A DNA stretch of 64,000 bases, taken from contig JAHWDD010000003.1 of assembly GCA_023897205.1 (NCBI GenBank), positions 1,615,665-1,679,664 on the forward strand, given 5' to 3'. The translations under genes were made by a program, and so were the position numbers. Source of the DNA: Exophiala sp. HKRS030. Its lineage: Eukaryota; Ascomycota; Eurotiomycetes; Chaetothyriales; Herpotrichiellaceae. The notes beneath the pieces were generated by a model that did not search any database, was not told the DNA's origin, and saw only the letters and a program-made list of their open reading frames with translations. Below are positions 34,261 to 44,431 of this stretch, in pieces (the first letter of the stretch is position 1; every line of letters starts with the position of its first letter).

Positions 34261-34532
34261 TAGACATTAAAAACCCCTTAAGCCTTTGCAATGGCTGTGC
34301 CTTTCACTCCTGCCTAAAGTGTAATTAACACGGCCACTTTTACCGCAGGATCAAACTTTGGCTGTGACGGCATTATAACCACGCCTTTTTATATAGTAAA
34401 ATTTAGATACTTAGATAGAGAATTTACTCCGGAGTAAGATTATCATATAATATTTATGAAATTATAGGGTGGTTGTTGAGAAATATGGCGTTATGTTCTC
34501 ACCGCTTTTATGATTGTTGAATGTTTTGCATG

Positions 34533-34574
34533 TTGCAAAAAAATAAGGTTTTTACGGAATTTTGCAAAGCACAA
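34533..34574 (-). repeat. Right terminal inverted repeat
   Basis: 42 bp, perfect inverse of 31202-31243; followed by TA. Confidence 0.93.
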
Positions 34575-34576
34575 TA

Positions 34577-35013
34577 TATCGGTTGAATACTCAATACGAA
34601 GTGTACCTCGGTAACCTCGGCTTAGAAAAGCATGCCAAACCATGTCAATAGAACGTCGTCGATGGCTTCACTTTTGATTCGTTCTTGAACCATTCATGTA
34701 CTTCGTCATCCGCACCATCAATGATCTTTTGACAGTACAACTGTTTCGTCTTGGTGTATAGAAGATAGGAACACCGATTCATCGCCCGGCTCGATTTGCC
34801 AGTACCTTTGACCTGATCTGTTGTCCGCGCTGCAACGTGACTTGATATCGATCTAATTGTACTGTACACCTCTCGACGACACATCCAACACTTTTTTTTT
34901 TCAACTACAGAATAACACCAGGGCTTTCGTCACGTCAACAGCAAAGCCTCTACTCGTCCGACCGAGGGACGCCGCGCGCGCGCACACACACACACACACA
35001 AAAACACACAAAA
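34577..35013. other. Promoter region of the quinone-reductase gene
   Basis: 437 bp between the transposon and the MDR start. A 79-codon minus-strand frame (34645-34884) ends in KNESKVKPSTTFY; I do not recognise it and cannot support it as a gene. Confidence 0.4.
34974..35000. repeat. Alternating (CG)n(CA)n tract
   Basis: A 27-bp alternating purine-pyrimidine run (CG repeats passing into CA repeats) ends 13 bp before the ATG at 35014, so it lies in the 5' leader. Such sequence can adopt Z-DNA form; slippage-prone. Confidence 0.8.
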
Positions 35014-36131
35014 ATGAAGGCGATACAAATATCAGAATACGTCAAGTCACACTCGGACCTACGAGTCACAGACGTACCCAACCCGGTCCCCAAAGCGGAC
35101 GAGGTGCTGGTGACGGTCACGCACAGCGCTCTGAACCACGTCGATTTACTTTACGCCAAAGGTCTACACCAGAACAACCACGGCGGGCTGGTCAAGCCTC
35201 CGTTCGTGCTGGGTTTGGAATTCGCCGGCGTCGTGGCGTCGGCGCCGCCGCGGTCGGGATTCGAGGTCGGCGACGAGGTCTGGGGGGCGAGCGTGGGAGG
35301 TTACGCCGAACGGATCGCCGTCCCGGTCTCGTCGGTCCACCGTCTCCCCCGGGGTTGGACCCTCCACGACGTCGCGGGCCTGGGTGCCGCCACGGCCCCC
35401 GTGAGTTACGGCGCCCTGGTCCGCCTCGCCCGCCTCCGGGAGGGCCAGACGGTCCTGGTCCACGCCGCCGCCGGCGGGTTGGGTGTGTTCGCCGTGCAGA
35501 TCGCCCACGCCCTGGGCGCCAAGGTCGTGGGCACGGTGGGGGGTGAACAAAAGGCGGCCGTCGTCCGCAAGTTGGACGGCGTTCTCGGGGTGGTGCGGTA
35601 CGACCTGGATGGGTGGGAGAAGCAGGTTTTGGATCTGGTTCCAGGGGGCGTCGACGTCGTATACGACACCGTCGGACTGGTGGGCAAAAGTATCCGTTGC
35701 CTCAAGTTCGGCGGGAGTGTCGTCGTCGCGGGATTCGCGGGCCTCGGTGGGAAAATGGAGACGTTGTCCATGAATAGGGTTTTGCTCAAGGGAGCAAAAT
35801 TGCTGGGATATGTGAGTGTTTTTTTTTCTTTCTTGTTTGTCGTGACGCAAAACCTGTTCATGTGTCATGAGAACTGACACACGGCACAAATAAGAGATAC
35901 GGAGAGACCGGACGACGCAACCCCGGTGAAAACGAAGAGGTCTGGAAGGGATTGAACTCGATGCTCCAGGGCAACAAGATCAAACCCGTCATCTACGGCA
36001 CGTATCGAGGTCTAGAAAGCGTCCCGAAAGCTTTGGACGACCTGGCGTCGAGAAAGGTTTGGGGCAAGGCCGTCATTGAGATTCGGTCCCCTTTGTCGGT
36101 CGTCGACACCAAGACGGGTGCAAAGCTATAA
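35014..36131 (+). CDS. Zinc-type/quinone oxidoreductase (MDR superfamily), likely peroxisomal
   Basis: Two exons (35014-35811, 35895-36131; 83-bp intron) encode 344 aa. The N-terminal GroES-like fold includes LNHVDLLYAKG and FVLGLEFAGVV. The nucleotide-binding fold includes VLVHAAAGGLGVFAVQIAHALGA. The Cys/His ligands of zinc alcohol dehydrogenases are absent, as in zeta-crystallin-type quinone reductases, which reduce quinones or enones with NADPH. The C-terminus -GAKL ends in AKL, a possible PTS1 peroxisomal signal. It is convergent with the next SDR (stops 42 bp apart). Confidence 0.87.
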
Positions 36132-36173
36132 AATGTACAACCGTGTCACGAATCTTCTCTTTTCAACAAGGCT

Positions 36174-37084
36174 CTATCTCATCACCAATCCACCGTCGAC
36201 AATCAATTCCTGTCCGGTTATGGCGTCCGCCCAAGGACCGGCAAAGAACAATACCGCCCCGGCGAGGTCTTCGGGGGTGGTCACTCTCCTCAAAGGTGTG
36301 ATGGCTTTGATTTGCTCAAACACTTCCTCGGGGGTCGACGCGCTCGCGTCCGTCGTTTCCAATAATCCACCGGAAACCATGTTGACCGTGACCCCCTTGG
36401 GTCCGAGTTCAGCCGCGCAGGTCCTGGTGAAACCCAAGAGGGCTCCTTTGGCGGCGGTGTAATCGTGGTAAGGGACCACGGGGTTGTGAAACAAGTTACT
36501 ACCAATGTTGATGATCCTACCACCACCACCACCGCCGCCGCCGCCGCCAGCAAACTTTTCGAACCCGGGTAAAGCGGCTCGGGTCGTGTTCAAAGTACCT
36601 CTGAGAAACCCCTGGAGTTGACCGTCGAAATCCGACCAGGAAATGTCGGGGATTTTGCGACGGCCCGACTCGCCGTTGAACTCGAACCCACCGGTGATGG
36701 CGTTGTTCACGACCGTCGTGATGGGTCTTTGGAAATGTTTTTCCGCCGCGTCGAACAAGGCCTTGACCTGGTCTGGGTCCGTAACGTCCGCTCGAAAGGG
36801 GAAAGCACCACCCATGTCTTTGGCGACACCCGCAACGGTCTCCGGGTCGGATGAGTGGTAATTGAGTACCACTTGTGCCCCTTGGGCTCGAAATGCTTTG
36901 GCGATGGCCAATCCAACTCCTCGTGACGAACCTGAGGGTTTTGGGGAGTGGTTGGCATGTGCGAAAAACAGTGAAAGATTTGAAGGGTAATGGGTATTTT
37001 AGGGGTTTGGGTAACCGCCGACTGCGGTCAAGTAAATGGCTATGACTTACCTGTCACGAGGACAATTTGATCTTGAAGTCTCAT
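36174..37084 (-). CDS. Short-chain dehydrogenase, 3-oxoacyl-ACP-reductase-like
   Basis: Two exons (37084-37051, 36931-36174; 119-bp intron splitting the cofactor motif) give 263 aa. TGSSRGVG is at residues 11-18, NNA in VVNNAIT, Ser in IINIGSN, and YTAAK is the catalytic Tyr-x3-Lys. The C-terminus GQELIVDGG is typical of FabG-like classical SDRs. A run of about 10 Gly (36520-36548), encoded by GGC/GGT repeats, sits just before RIINIGSN, inside an otherwise well-conserved core, and looks like a recent repeat expansion. The exact substrate is unknown. Confidence 0.87.
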
Positions 37085-37496
37085 ATTGAAACTTCAACCG
37101 AATATGGATTTGAGATCAAGGAGATTCGCCAAAGGAGAGTGCAAGAGGAGTTTCGGAAGAATTTCTTGATAGGTGACTTTTGGTGATCGTAAATGATATT
37201 GAGCAGACTGGCAAAAAGAAAATTCAAACGACTATCACGTCGATATTACCTAGGTACCTAGGGAGAATAGGTAGGTGAATATCCTGGGTATCTTTACAAG
37301 TATTGCGGTTGGACTCGGAGTTGTTCCTTGGGAATCGGTTCGACTCTGATGATTGCGGGGTCCCTTTTTTCCCCCTACCACTTTCACCCACGGTATGAAA
37401 TATTTCTCTCTTAATCATGGTAGGACATAATTTCTCTCTCTCTCTCTCTCGTCATTATGAACAAAAAGTAATACCAAAGAGACTAGGAACGAAATG
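37085..37496. other. Intergenic with (TC)n run
   Basis: About 410 bp between the SDR start and the tRNA terminator. Contains a (TC)n microsatellite at 37432-37450. No gene seen. Confidence 0.5.
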
Positions 37497-37509
37497 AAAA
37501 AAAATAAAA
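37497..37509 (-). terminator. RNA polymerase III terminator
   Basis: On the minus strand, directly after the tRNA 3' end, TTTT is followed by a further run of eight T. This supports the tRNA being an intact pol III gene. Confidence 0.75.
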
Positions 37510-37510
37510 C

Positions 37511-37648
37511 CACTCTGCGTGGGACTCGAACCCACAACTAAATTTGGATATTAGTTTTGTGTTCATGGTAACGCGTTGAAGGAGAGTTCTCTTACCCTCC
37601 AGATTTCATAAATAGAAGTCTGGCGCGCTACCATTGCGCCAGCAGAGC
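37511..37648 (-). tRNA. tRNA-Arg(UCU) with two insertions
   Basis: Minus strand, 138 nt. Acceptor stem GCTCTGC pairs with GCAGAGT (G1-U72, as in yeast tRNA-Arg UCU). The D arm GCGCAATGGTAGCGC, anticodon stem CCAGA/TCTGG with loop CTTCTAA (anticodon TCT), and T arm GTGGG-TTCGAGT-CCCAC are all intact. An 8-nt intron (37605-37612) lies after position 37, the standard site. A further 58 nt (37538-37595) interrupt the variable loop AGG|TT. Removing both leaves exactly 72 nt, the length of the yeast counterpart. A pol III terminator follows. The 58-nt piece starts GTAAG, has ACTAAT and ends TTTAG, like a spliceosomal intron. Confidence 0.88.
37538..37595 (-). other. Intron-like insertion in the tRNA variable loop
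   Basis: 58 nt on the minus strand between AGG and TT of the variable loop. It begins GTAAGAG, contains ACTAATA about 13 nt before its end and finishes in TTTAG, i.e. 5' site, branch site and 3' site like the mRNA introns of this window. The exact border may shift by one or two G. Confidence 0.65.
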
Positions 37649-38530
37649 ACGTGAAGTGCGTGCCCCGGTTAAGAAGACGCCCTGTGTGTCTGTTCGGCGA
37701 ACATTTTACACCGGTTTTTGCCGTGTCGAATATATGTCACTTTCTCAGGCCGCACCCCACAGCGGATTGTAGATTCCTCGATAACTTTGTGCTCAGTATG
37801 TGTGACTTGGCGTGGAGTATGACGTCACCCAGTGATCACTCATCAATGCTCTCCTCTACAAGCACTTGTGTGCTTCTTAGGATGCTTCGTTCCTTGGTGT
37901 TGTTAATCTCTCTCCTTGGCCTCAGCTGTATGTAAATAGTCATGGTTGCTATATACATGCATACTCTCAACACTACATTCTACAAGTAATAGTTTCTGTA
38001 TCAAATCACTCCTCCCACCCGCGTCACACCTGCATTCCATGCTCCATATCATCCAATTGCATTTCAACTACATGCACCCTTCCCCCTCATCGCTTCCTTG
38101 CATTGCCAACACACCTGCGTCGATATTCTCGCCAGGATCTTGACCCCTAACCCTGGGGAACAAAAAGGCCCGTCCCTAGCGTTCTCTTCCGAGGGCTATG
38201 GCTGTAAACGAGAGAAGAATTTCAACTGGTTTAGCCCGATCAAGAGCCATCCTGCATCCATGACTTGCTTGGTTCGTCTTCTTGCTTCTGGTGGTTCGCA
38301 GTAGGCTTGCATTGGTTTCCCAGTGATAGAACCTAGGCCTGTAGGATCCCACTGTCAGCCTCGAGCACTTACACCGGTCAAGGCGCAGTCGATCAGCACC
38401 TGCTGTTTGATTGGCAGCATTCTACGCGAGCATCTTTCACTCTTGTTCATATCACATTGCGGCGCTTCTTTATCATGATTCTCGAAACAAAATCCCATGG
38501 CATCCTCGATTTTGACACCTCATTTCCGCC
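37649..38530. other. Intergenic region
   Basis: 882 bp upstream of the tRNA and of the HeLo-like gene; no coding region recognised. Confidence 0.5.
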
Positions 38531-40057
38531 ATGGAAGCGGTCGGCGCGGCAACTGCGATTCTGACCATAGCAATTGAATTCCAGCATATTTGTAAAAAGC
38601 TGAATCGATTCATCAAAAATGTAAAACATGCTCACAATGATGTCGAAGTCATCGCCCACGAGGCAGAGACATTTTTTCTACTGTTGCAGCGATTCGGAAA
38701 GACGATGCGGACGGCTGACTCACCTGAAGGAGGGTTCCTGATGGATATGGGTTCCAACCATATATCCGAAAAAATCGTGCAGGCATCGCAAGTCATCGGG
38801 AAGAAGATTCGACATCTACTTAAAAAGTCGGAACCTCTCCGACTTGACAAGCCAGAATACTCCCAGATCAAAAGATGGCTCACTCTCCTAAAGTGGTCCA
38901 GTTGGAAGGAAGAATGGTCACAGATCCACCTGTTTCTCGTTTCCACAAAACTAGATGCAGAGTTGCTCATATCGATAATAGGCCTCGAGGCCCTTATCAA
39001 CCACAAAAAGGCACTCGAGATTAGCCATAGGGAAGTTCCAGAGGATTTGCAACAGGAGCTGTACGTAATCAATGATCCGCGTCGAAGGAAGTCAGTTTGC
39101 TAACCTGGCCACAACAGGGAGGTCAGCAGGAAAGCCATCAAAGCGCTTCGTAGGAGTGTTAAAAAGTTGAAGAACAAATTCCAGCGCCTAGAGCTCCGCA
39201 CAGAAGATCGAACTGCTGTGCAGGTAAACATACTTCTGGCTGAGACAACTCAACATATTGTGGAAAGTTATGTCAACACACACGAGGAGATCAAAGCCGT
39301 TTTGACGACCGATACCCCACCGACATCTCCCCAGGTGAGCAATATGGAATCAGGAGGCACAGTCGGCCCTTCTGAGGAGGGAAATCCTACGCAATCTCGA
39401 AATTCCATAGTAGAAAACAGCCTCATAGTCGAGAATGGCTCGCCTGGAGGATCAGAAACCCCCAGTATCATTGATGATGATGACGACGGCGAACTAATCG
39501 ACATCGTATGGGAGGGTGGGGACTCTGTAGAAGAAGTCATTGAGCGAAGCTTCAGAAGTCAAGACTCCGAAGTGGTCGTGGAAGAAATGGCGAGGGAAGT
39601 TCGTGAAGAAAGTGACGGCGGAGCATCTACAAGCCACGATTCCCGACAGTCGATAGATGATGGGGTGGTTGAGGAAGGACCGAGTGTCCGCGAAGAACAT
39701 ACAAGCCGTGCTTCCCAACGATCGATGGATGAGAAGTTCATTGAGGAAGGACCAAGTGTGCCTGGAGAGATTGAAACTGCAGAGGCTAATCCCGCGCTTT
39801 CAGAAACTGAGAGTGCGTTATCATTCATGGACTTCACATATTCGGAGGAACCACCAAAGAAGAAGCCCTCCGAGCAATGGATGCAGTCAGCGCAATACGG
39901 CCTTCATGGTGGGAAAGTACGTCGACGCAGGCAACGGCCCAAGACTCTGGATATGTCGCCACAAGACATTGTCGTCGACCGGAATGATGGACTAGGCGCA
40001 CGTCATGAATATCGGCTTCCGCGGCGGCCTAGAGATTGGTCGACATCAAAGGACTGA
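38531..40057 (+). CDS. Protein with HeLo/SesA-like N-terminal domain
   Basis: Two exons (38531-39060, 39118-40057; 57-bp intron) encode 489 aa. The first 170 residues form a helical unit beginning MEAVGAATAILTIAIEF with QHICKKLNRFIKN, similar to N-terminal domains of fungal NLR-like (STAND) proteins (HeLo/SesA-like). It then has a basic coiled region and an acidic, Ser-rich disordered tail. The tail carries two imperfect repeats ending SIDDGVVEEGPSV and SMDEKFIEEGPSV. The C-terminus is Arg-rich (KVRRRRQRP). No NACHT or NB-ARC domain follows, so this is a stand-alone form. A role in non-self recognition or cell death is possible by analogy only. Confidence 0.6.
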
Positions 40058-42220
40058 TCGCCCTGCCGTCCACCTTTCGCTTGCACGTCTGGTGTTCTCG
40101 CGCAAAGATGTACAGTACAGTATTCGGGGCCCGTGTTGAAACTGGAATTATCGTCGCCAAGGGAAGTTGTGAATGCCAATTTCTCATCAAGCACCGCCAA
40201 GGAGATCGATGGATCGAGTTTAGAAACACTTTCTCCCGACCGTGACTTCATGCACGATTTTGTGCTCGTACCGATAACCATACAGCCGCTCGTCAGGCCC
40301 GATTTAGAACAGACGGGAACAGTGTGGAGCGAGGCAAGAACCTTTTGACACAACGGTAGCAGGGACTTATAAGTAGAAACGCGCGTCTGGAAGTTGAGAA
40401 GGCGGCACGCGACTTCGCTTCTCCCCCACATCGTCACATCGTCACATCGTCACATCGTCACATCGTCACATCGTCGTCGACAGGTGGAAGTTCTTTTGAC
40501 GTGAAGTCGCGGACTGTTAATTTGGCTTTGTATTCCGTATAGTTGGGAATCTTTGCTCTTGTGGTTGTGGTTGTGCCTGCCCGAGTATTGAGAAAGTCAT
40601 ATGTACCCATGACCGGTGGCCAAATGTCGGGTCTCAAAAGTTATGGCAAGTGCCCGCAACAAAAATAGACAGTAACTTTTCGCGACAACCGTTTCGATCA
40701 AGATCAAAGTTTGAGCCTTGACCCTGTACAGCATAAATGAGACGGCGGGAAGCTGTTGTACAAGTACACTTCACTGTTAATATAGCTCCCGAGACGATCA
40801 TTTCCCGTGCTACCCGTTTCAATACGAGCATTGGGTTTTGGCCATTCGATCCGGGGGTATTGTTGAAGATCCCGCATCCAGACCAGGTAAGTAGGCACGA
40901 GTGGATGTACATACTTCGTACTCGTATTCTGTTGTATGGATGCCTCGTCGTTGACTCACTAAAGGTTGATGATAGGTTGAGTTGTCACCTAAGTAAGGGG
41001 GCTCCATAAGAGGGTGACGTCTCCCATCAGCCAGCCTCTGGGGGCTAGAAGTATAACGTCCACCGGCGCGTGAGAGACTGGTCAAAGAGAAAGGGAAAAA
41101 TGAAACCGGATTCCCGTGGAAGTATAGGACCCTGTCATGTCAATTGAGGGCATTTTGCCTGGCAGAACAAGACCATAAAGAGTTACAAATGTTCCAGCTT
41201 CAAGCCATTACGTTTCTTGGCCCCGGCAAGAAGACGTGAAGGAGCGAGGCTCACAAGGCAAACAACAGCAAGATGATCGAGTCTGGCGTTGTTTGTAAGG
41301 AGTAGGCGGTAGGCCAGCGTCGCTCATCAACAGAGCGCGTCAGGACAATGATGCCAAGCTGTCTGTCGCAATGTGTCTGTTGAAATTCGCAGTCTATACA
41401 GAAAATATCGTGAGCGACAAGTGGTGCCGAGCTTGGCTGTTGAAAAGTGAAAAGGAGGATACCTAACTAGGTACTAGGTCAGTTTCACGAGAGCTTCATT
41501 AGCCTTTACTTACTTTGAACCAGAGTGCTTATTACCTCGACTCCAATGGTCCGAGGTGAAGAAATTCTACAGTACGGAGTAAATTGTTTCACGTCATCTT
41601 TTCCTTATTCTTTTCTTGGGACTTTAATAGCGCGCAAGTGTGTCACCAGTGTCAAACAAAAAAAAAATAGGTCGTACTCCGTATTAGTAGTACTATCAGG
41701 GTATCTTAGCTGGATCGGGAGTGAGGAGAACGGCCAACACCAACAATATTCTAGAGTACTACGCGTACTACAAACCATCAAAAGTCACATCTGGCGTTGA
41801 GGTACTCCGTACTGCATATTACATACTCCATATAAGATCCTCATTCATACGAGTACATACTCCGTAAGGAGTGATAATACGAGTAGAGAATATCCCGTAC
41901 CTAGTGACAAACCACCTCCTCTTTTACCGTCTCACCAAACACCCTCCCTTCGTGTGCACGTTCACACTGCCTCGACATGATTGGCAATCTCCATACCACC
42001 AACCACCCCCCAACTAGGTTTTGTCACTCCTCCTTCTCTCATGCTCGCTCTAGGATCACTTAGCCATGCCCACTTAAAGAAATGGGCAAAGTCAGTGAAA
42101 CTCTCGTAGATCATGCATTCATATTATTCTCTTTCTTTTTTCTGCTTCTCCTACTCCGTATTGACAGTGCCTTTCGTCTGGTCGACTTCTTCCCGTCGTC
42201 GTCGTTGATTCGTCGTGACC
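40058..42220. other. Intergenic region rich in a 9-bp motif
   Basis: 2.2 kb without recognisable genes. Five exact copies of TACTCCGTA/TACGGAGTA lie between 41573 and 42160. The right end may include the promoter of the small secreted frame at 42221. Confidence 0.5.
40427..40474. repeat. 8-bp tandem repeat, six copies
   Basis: Six perfect copies of CACATCGT, 370 bp after the stop of the HeLo-like gene. Non-coding. Confidence 0.9.
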
Positions 42221-42532
42221 ATGACGGCGTTGTTGTTCTTTCCGACCTTTGTGCTACTACTGCTGTTGTTGGCCGCATCGAGCACGGCACTTCCACCACC
42301 CAATCACCAGTTTCACATCACCGCCAGCACCACCACCCAGCAGGAAAGCCTACAACCGGCCTGGGCCAACGATGTGAATCCTGCGTCGATACATCACAAT
42401 ATACACGCGGACCAAGACTTACCTGTGGCAGAGGGTGACGCATCGATTCCGGTAATGGATTTACCTGATCAGACCGAAAACCTACCATCGGCACCTACGA
42501 GTCTCTTGCCATTCTTACAAGAAGACTGGTGA
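42221..42532 (+). CDS. Putative secreted protein, possibly only a first exon
   Basis: 103 codons from ATG 42221. A clear signal peptide (FPTFVLLLLLLAASSTA) is followed by a Thr/Gln/Pro-rich mature part and an acidic end FLQEDW. A GTGAAT donor-like site overlaps the stop, so the frame may continue in further exons. Downstream frames (42660-42958, 42904-43098, 43311-43661) have protein-like segments such as VRFQNMTPYGRG and LPELDEYIAGYGDQPF, but I could not join them with confidence. Either a multi-exon secreted protein or a decayed one. Function unknown. Confidence 0.35.
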   Translation: MTALLFFPTFVLLLLLLAASSTALPPPNHQFHITASTTTQQESLQPAWANDVNPASIHHNIHADQDLPVAEGDASIPVMDLPDQTENLPSAPTSLLPFLQEDW

Positions 42533-43774
42533 ATGATTCCCTTGTTGTCGAGATACTACCAACAAAAAAAAGGAGCACCGTCAACTTCTTCGCCGACAGC
42601 CTACAGGAATTCCAGCAGACCAACCATTGAGCGAAAACTATTGCCCAATAAATCATAGATCTACACGAGCGACAACTGTCAATCTTTCCTTAGCGTTCGC
42701 TTCCAAAACATGACGCCCTACGGCCGTGGGTTGAGTCAAGATGCCATGAGCACAGATCAGACATCTCGTAATCGACAACCCATTCACACTGGTATGGGTG
42801 TCGATATCCTATACATGAACCCATTTTCAAGTATAATCATGTCCACTGCCTCGAGTTCCAAGTATCGACACGCCTTTCGAGGTCGAGAAAACTCACCGCG
42901 ACATTGGCCAGCGCCGACTCTCGCCTCCCAACAAAGAAGGGATATGATGGAAAGATGAAATTATTGTTGGGTCTGGGTCCCGAAAAGATCTATGGTGGTC
43001 ACTTTTGCCTGGCCACGACGCTCGCCAGTTGCCTCAGAGTTCTCCAGGATTCACCCTTTTTGTCCTGGGTGGAAAGAGCAGGTAAAGTTGAAGGCTAGCG
43101 CCAGCAGTCGACAAGCATCACGATATCCTTTGGTGTCTCACTTGGAAAAGGGAAATCCGGAGGGGGGGCTGTGCATTTTCGCCTGAGCGTGCGATCAGTG
43201 GATGTAATGACTTGCCACCGTTGAGGCCTTATGAGCATTCCGGCTTCACAAGTAAGCTTTCTTGGAGTAGTGGGCACTGAAGGTGTCATTTACCACGGAT
43301 ATATGACTCGTTGTCCTTACCAGTTAGAGGAGGAAGAAGCTGGCTTCTCCTCGATGAGGGCGTCGTCATAGAATTAAACATCGGTGATCTTCCGGAACTA
43401 GACGAATATATTGCTGGATATGGCGACCAACCATTCTGTAAGCTTGAAGTGATTTTCGAAATGTTGTATCAGTCGGCCGAAACCAGCCTCATTCCAATCC
43501 AACATTCGTTCTGCCGGAGCGAGTGTCAATTTCACAAGGAACGAAATGGCGAACAAACAAAACACTCGCAGACAGAAACTGTGATTTTTGGTTTTCCGAC
43601 TTTTTCATTCCATTGTTCCACTGGACGGATCTCTTCTATGCTTGTAATATGTACACTTTGATTCGGGCAGCTTTGTATACCTCCACCACCGCATTCCCGA
43701 TCGACCCATCGTTTGAATCGGCATAGGGTAGCACAGATGATGTAGAACCAACGACGTTTTCAATGGTCGGTTCT
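42533..43774. other. Unresolved region with possible exons
   Basis: Short open frames on the plus strand look protein-like in pieces but change frame (about 42845, 43080 and 43520). Possible exons of a gene starting at 42221, or a decayed gene. No homology recognised. Confidence 0.3.
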
Positions 43775-44150
43775 TTACGTCGCCTTCGGGTTAGGCTTTG
43801 CGTTTGGGTTCCGAGGATCGTTCTTGTACTCGTCCGCTGCAGGTTTTTCGGGGTTACACGTCAGTCTCTTGAGTTGTCGCGACAAAGTTCGCTCCTCCGG
43901 GGGTTTCGGAGCTTCGTCGTCGGATGGATTTGGACAGGAGAGTCACTCACAAGCCATCATGGCGTTGGCGCCGGCATTGATTGCGTACAGAACGATGACG
44001 CCCGCCGCGTAGAAAGGGATCATGGGTTCGGCTGCGCTCGGGGGTTTGTGGTCAGTGGAAGTTCTCTGTCTCTCGAGATCAAAGGTCTTTTGTTGCGGGA
44101 CAAAACTCACCAACTTTGCCGGGAAACTTCTTGGGGATCCAGCCAGGCAT
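43775..44150 (-). CDS. ATP18: Mitochondrial F1Fo-ATP synthase subunit J (i/j)
   Basis: Three tiny exons (44150-44111, 44031-43951, 43836-43775; introns 79 and 114 bp) encode only 60 aa, so no long ORF marks it. The protein opens MPGWIPKKFPGKVAEPM. A membrane helix PFYAAGVIVLYAINAGANAM and a tail DEYKNDPRNPN follow. These match yeast Atp18 in length and pattern. It is an inner-membrane subunit of the Fo part. It is divergent from SPC19, with 281 bp between the starts. Confidence 0.9.
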
Positions 44151-44431
44151 TTTGAGGACGGGTCTGGTTGAGGGTTTGAGAGGTGTTGATTCCGTGAAAG
44201 AGTGTTGGGAGGGGGGTTGCTGCTGGTCAAAAGTGAGCTTTGCTTTGCTTCAATGTTCCCGAGCTCGAGACCGAGCTAAACCCAATCAGGACTGTCTTGG
44301 CGTATTTGACGAGTTTGCGTTGCGGTTCGCGATCGCAAATGTTGTTTACCCGTCGTCGAATGCGGACTCTCTCCCAGAAATTGGTGCTTGGAGCCATGTG
44401 TTGAAGAGTCTGAAGAAAGAAAAGTTCTACC

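Larger units (their letters stand above)
31200..34576. mobile_element. Tc1/IS630-type DNA transposon, RIP-degraded
   Basis: Perfect 42-bp terminal inverted repeats (31202-31243 and 34533-34574) begin TTGTGCTTTGC and are flanked by TA on both sides (31200-31201, 34575-34576), the target duplication of Tc1/mariner elements. The element is 3,373 bp. The core (about 31640-34260) is AT-rich with many TAA/TAG codons, as expected from RIP (C-to-T at CpA). Roughly 440 bp on the left and 300 bp on the right keep normal composition. The minus strand holds a dead DDE transposase; the plus strand holds a second reading-frame relic. Insertion lies between the aldehyde dehydrogenase and the quinone-reductase gene and breaks no gene I can see. 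Confidence 0.88.

Noticed and set aside
34645..34884. 79-codon minus-strand frame next to the transposon
   Set aside because: No recognised feature and it lies in the presumed promoter of the quinone-reductase gene; coding status cannot be supported.
37538..37595. Long variable arm (class II tRNA) instead of an insertion
   Set aside because: The anticodon is UCU (Arg, class I), the segment does not fold as a simple arm, and its removal yields exactly the length and variable loop expected for this tRNA.
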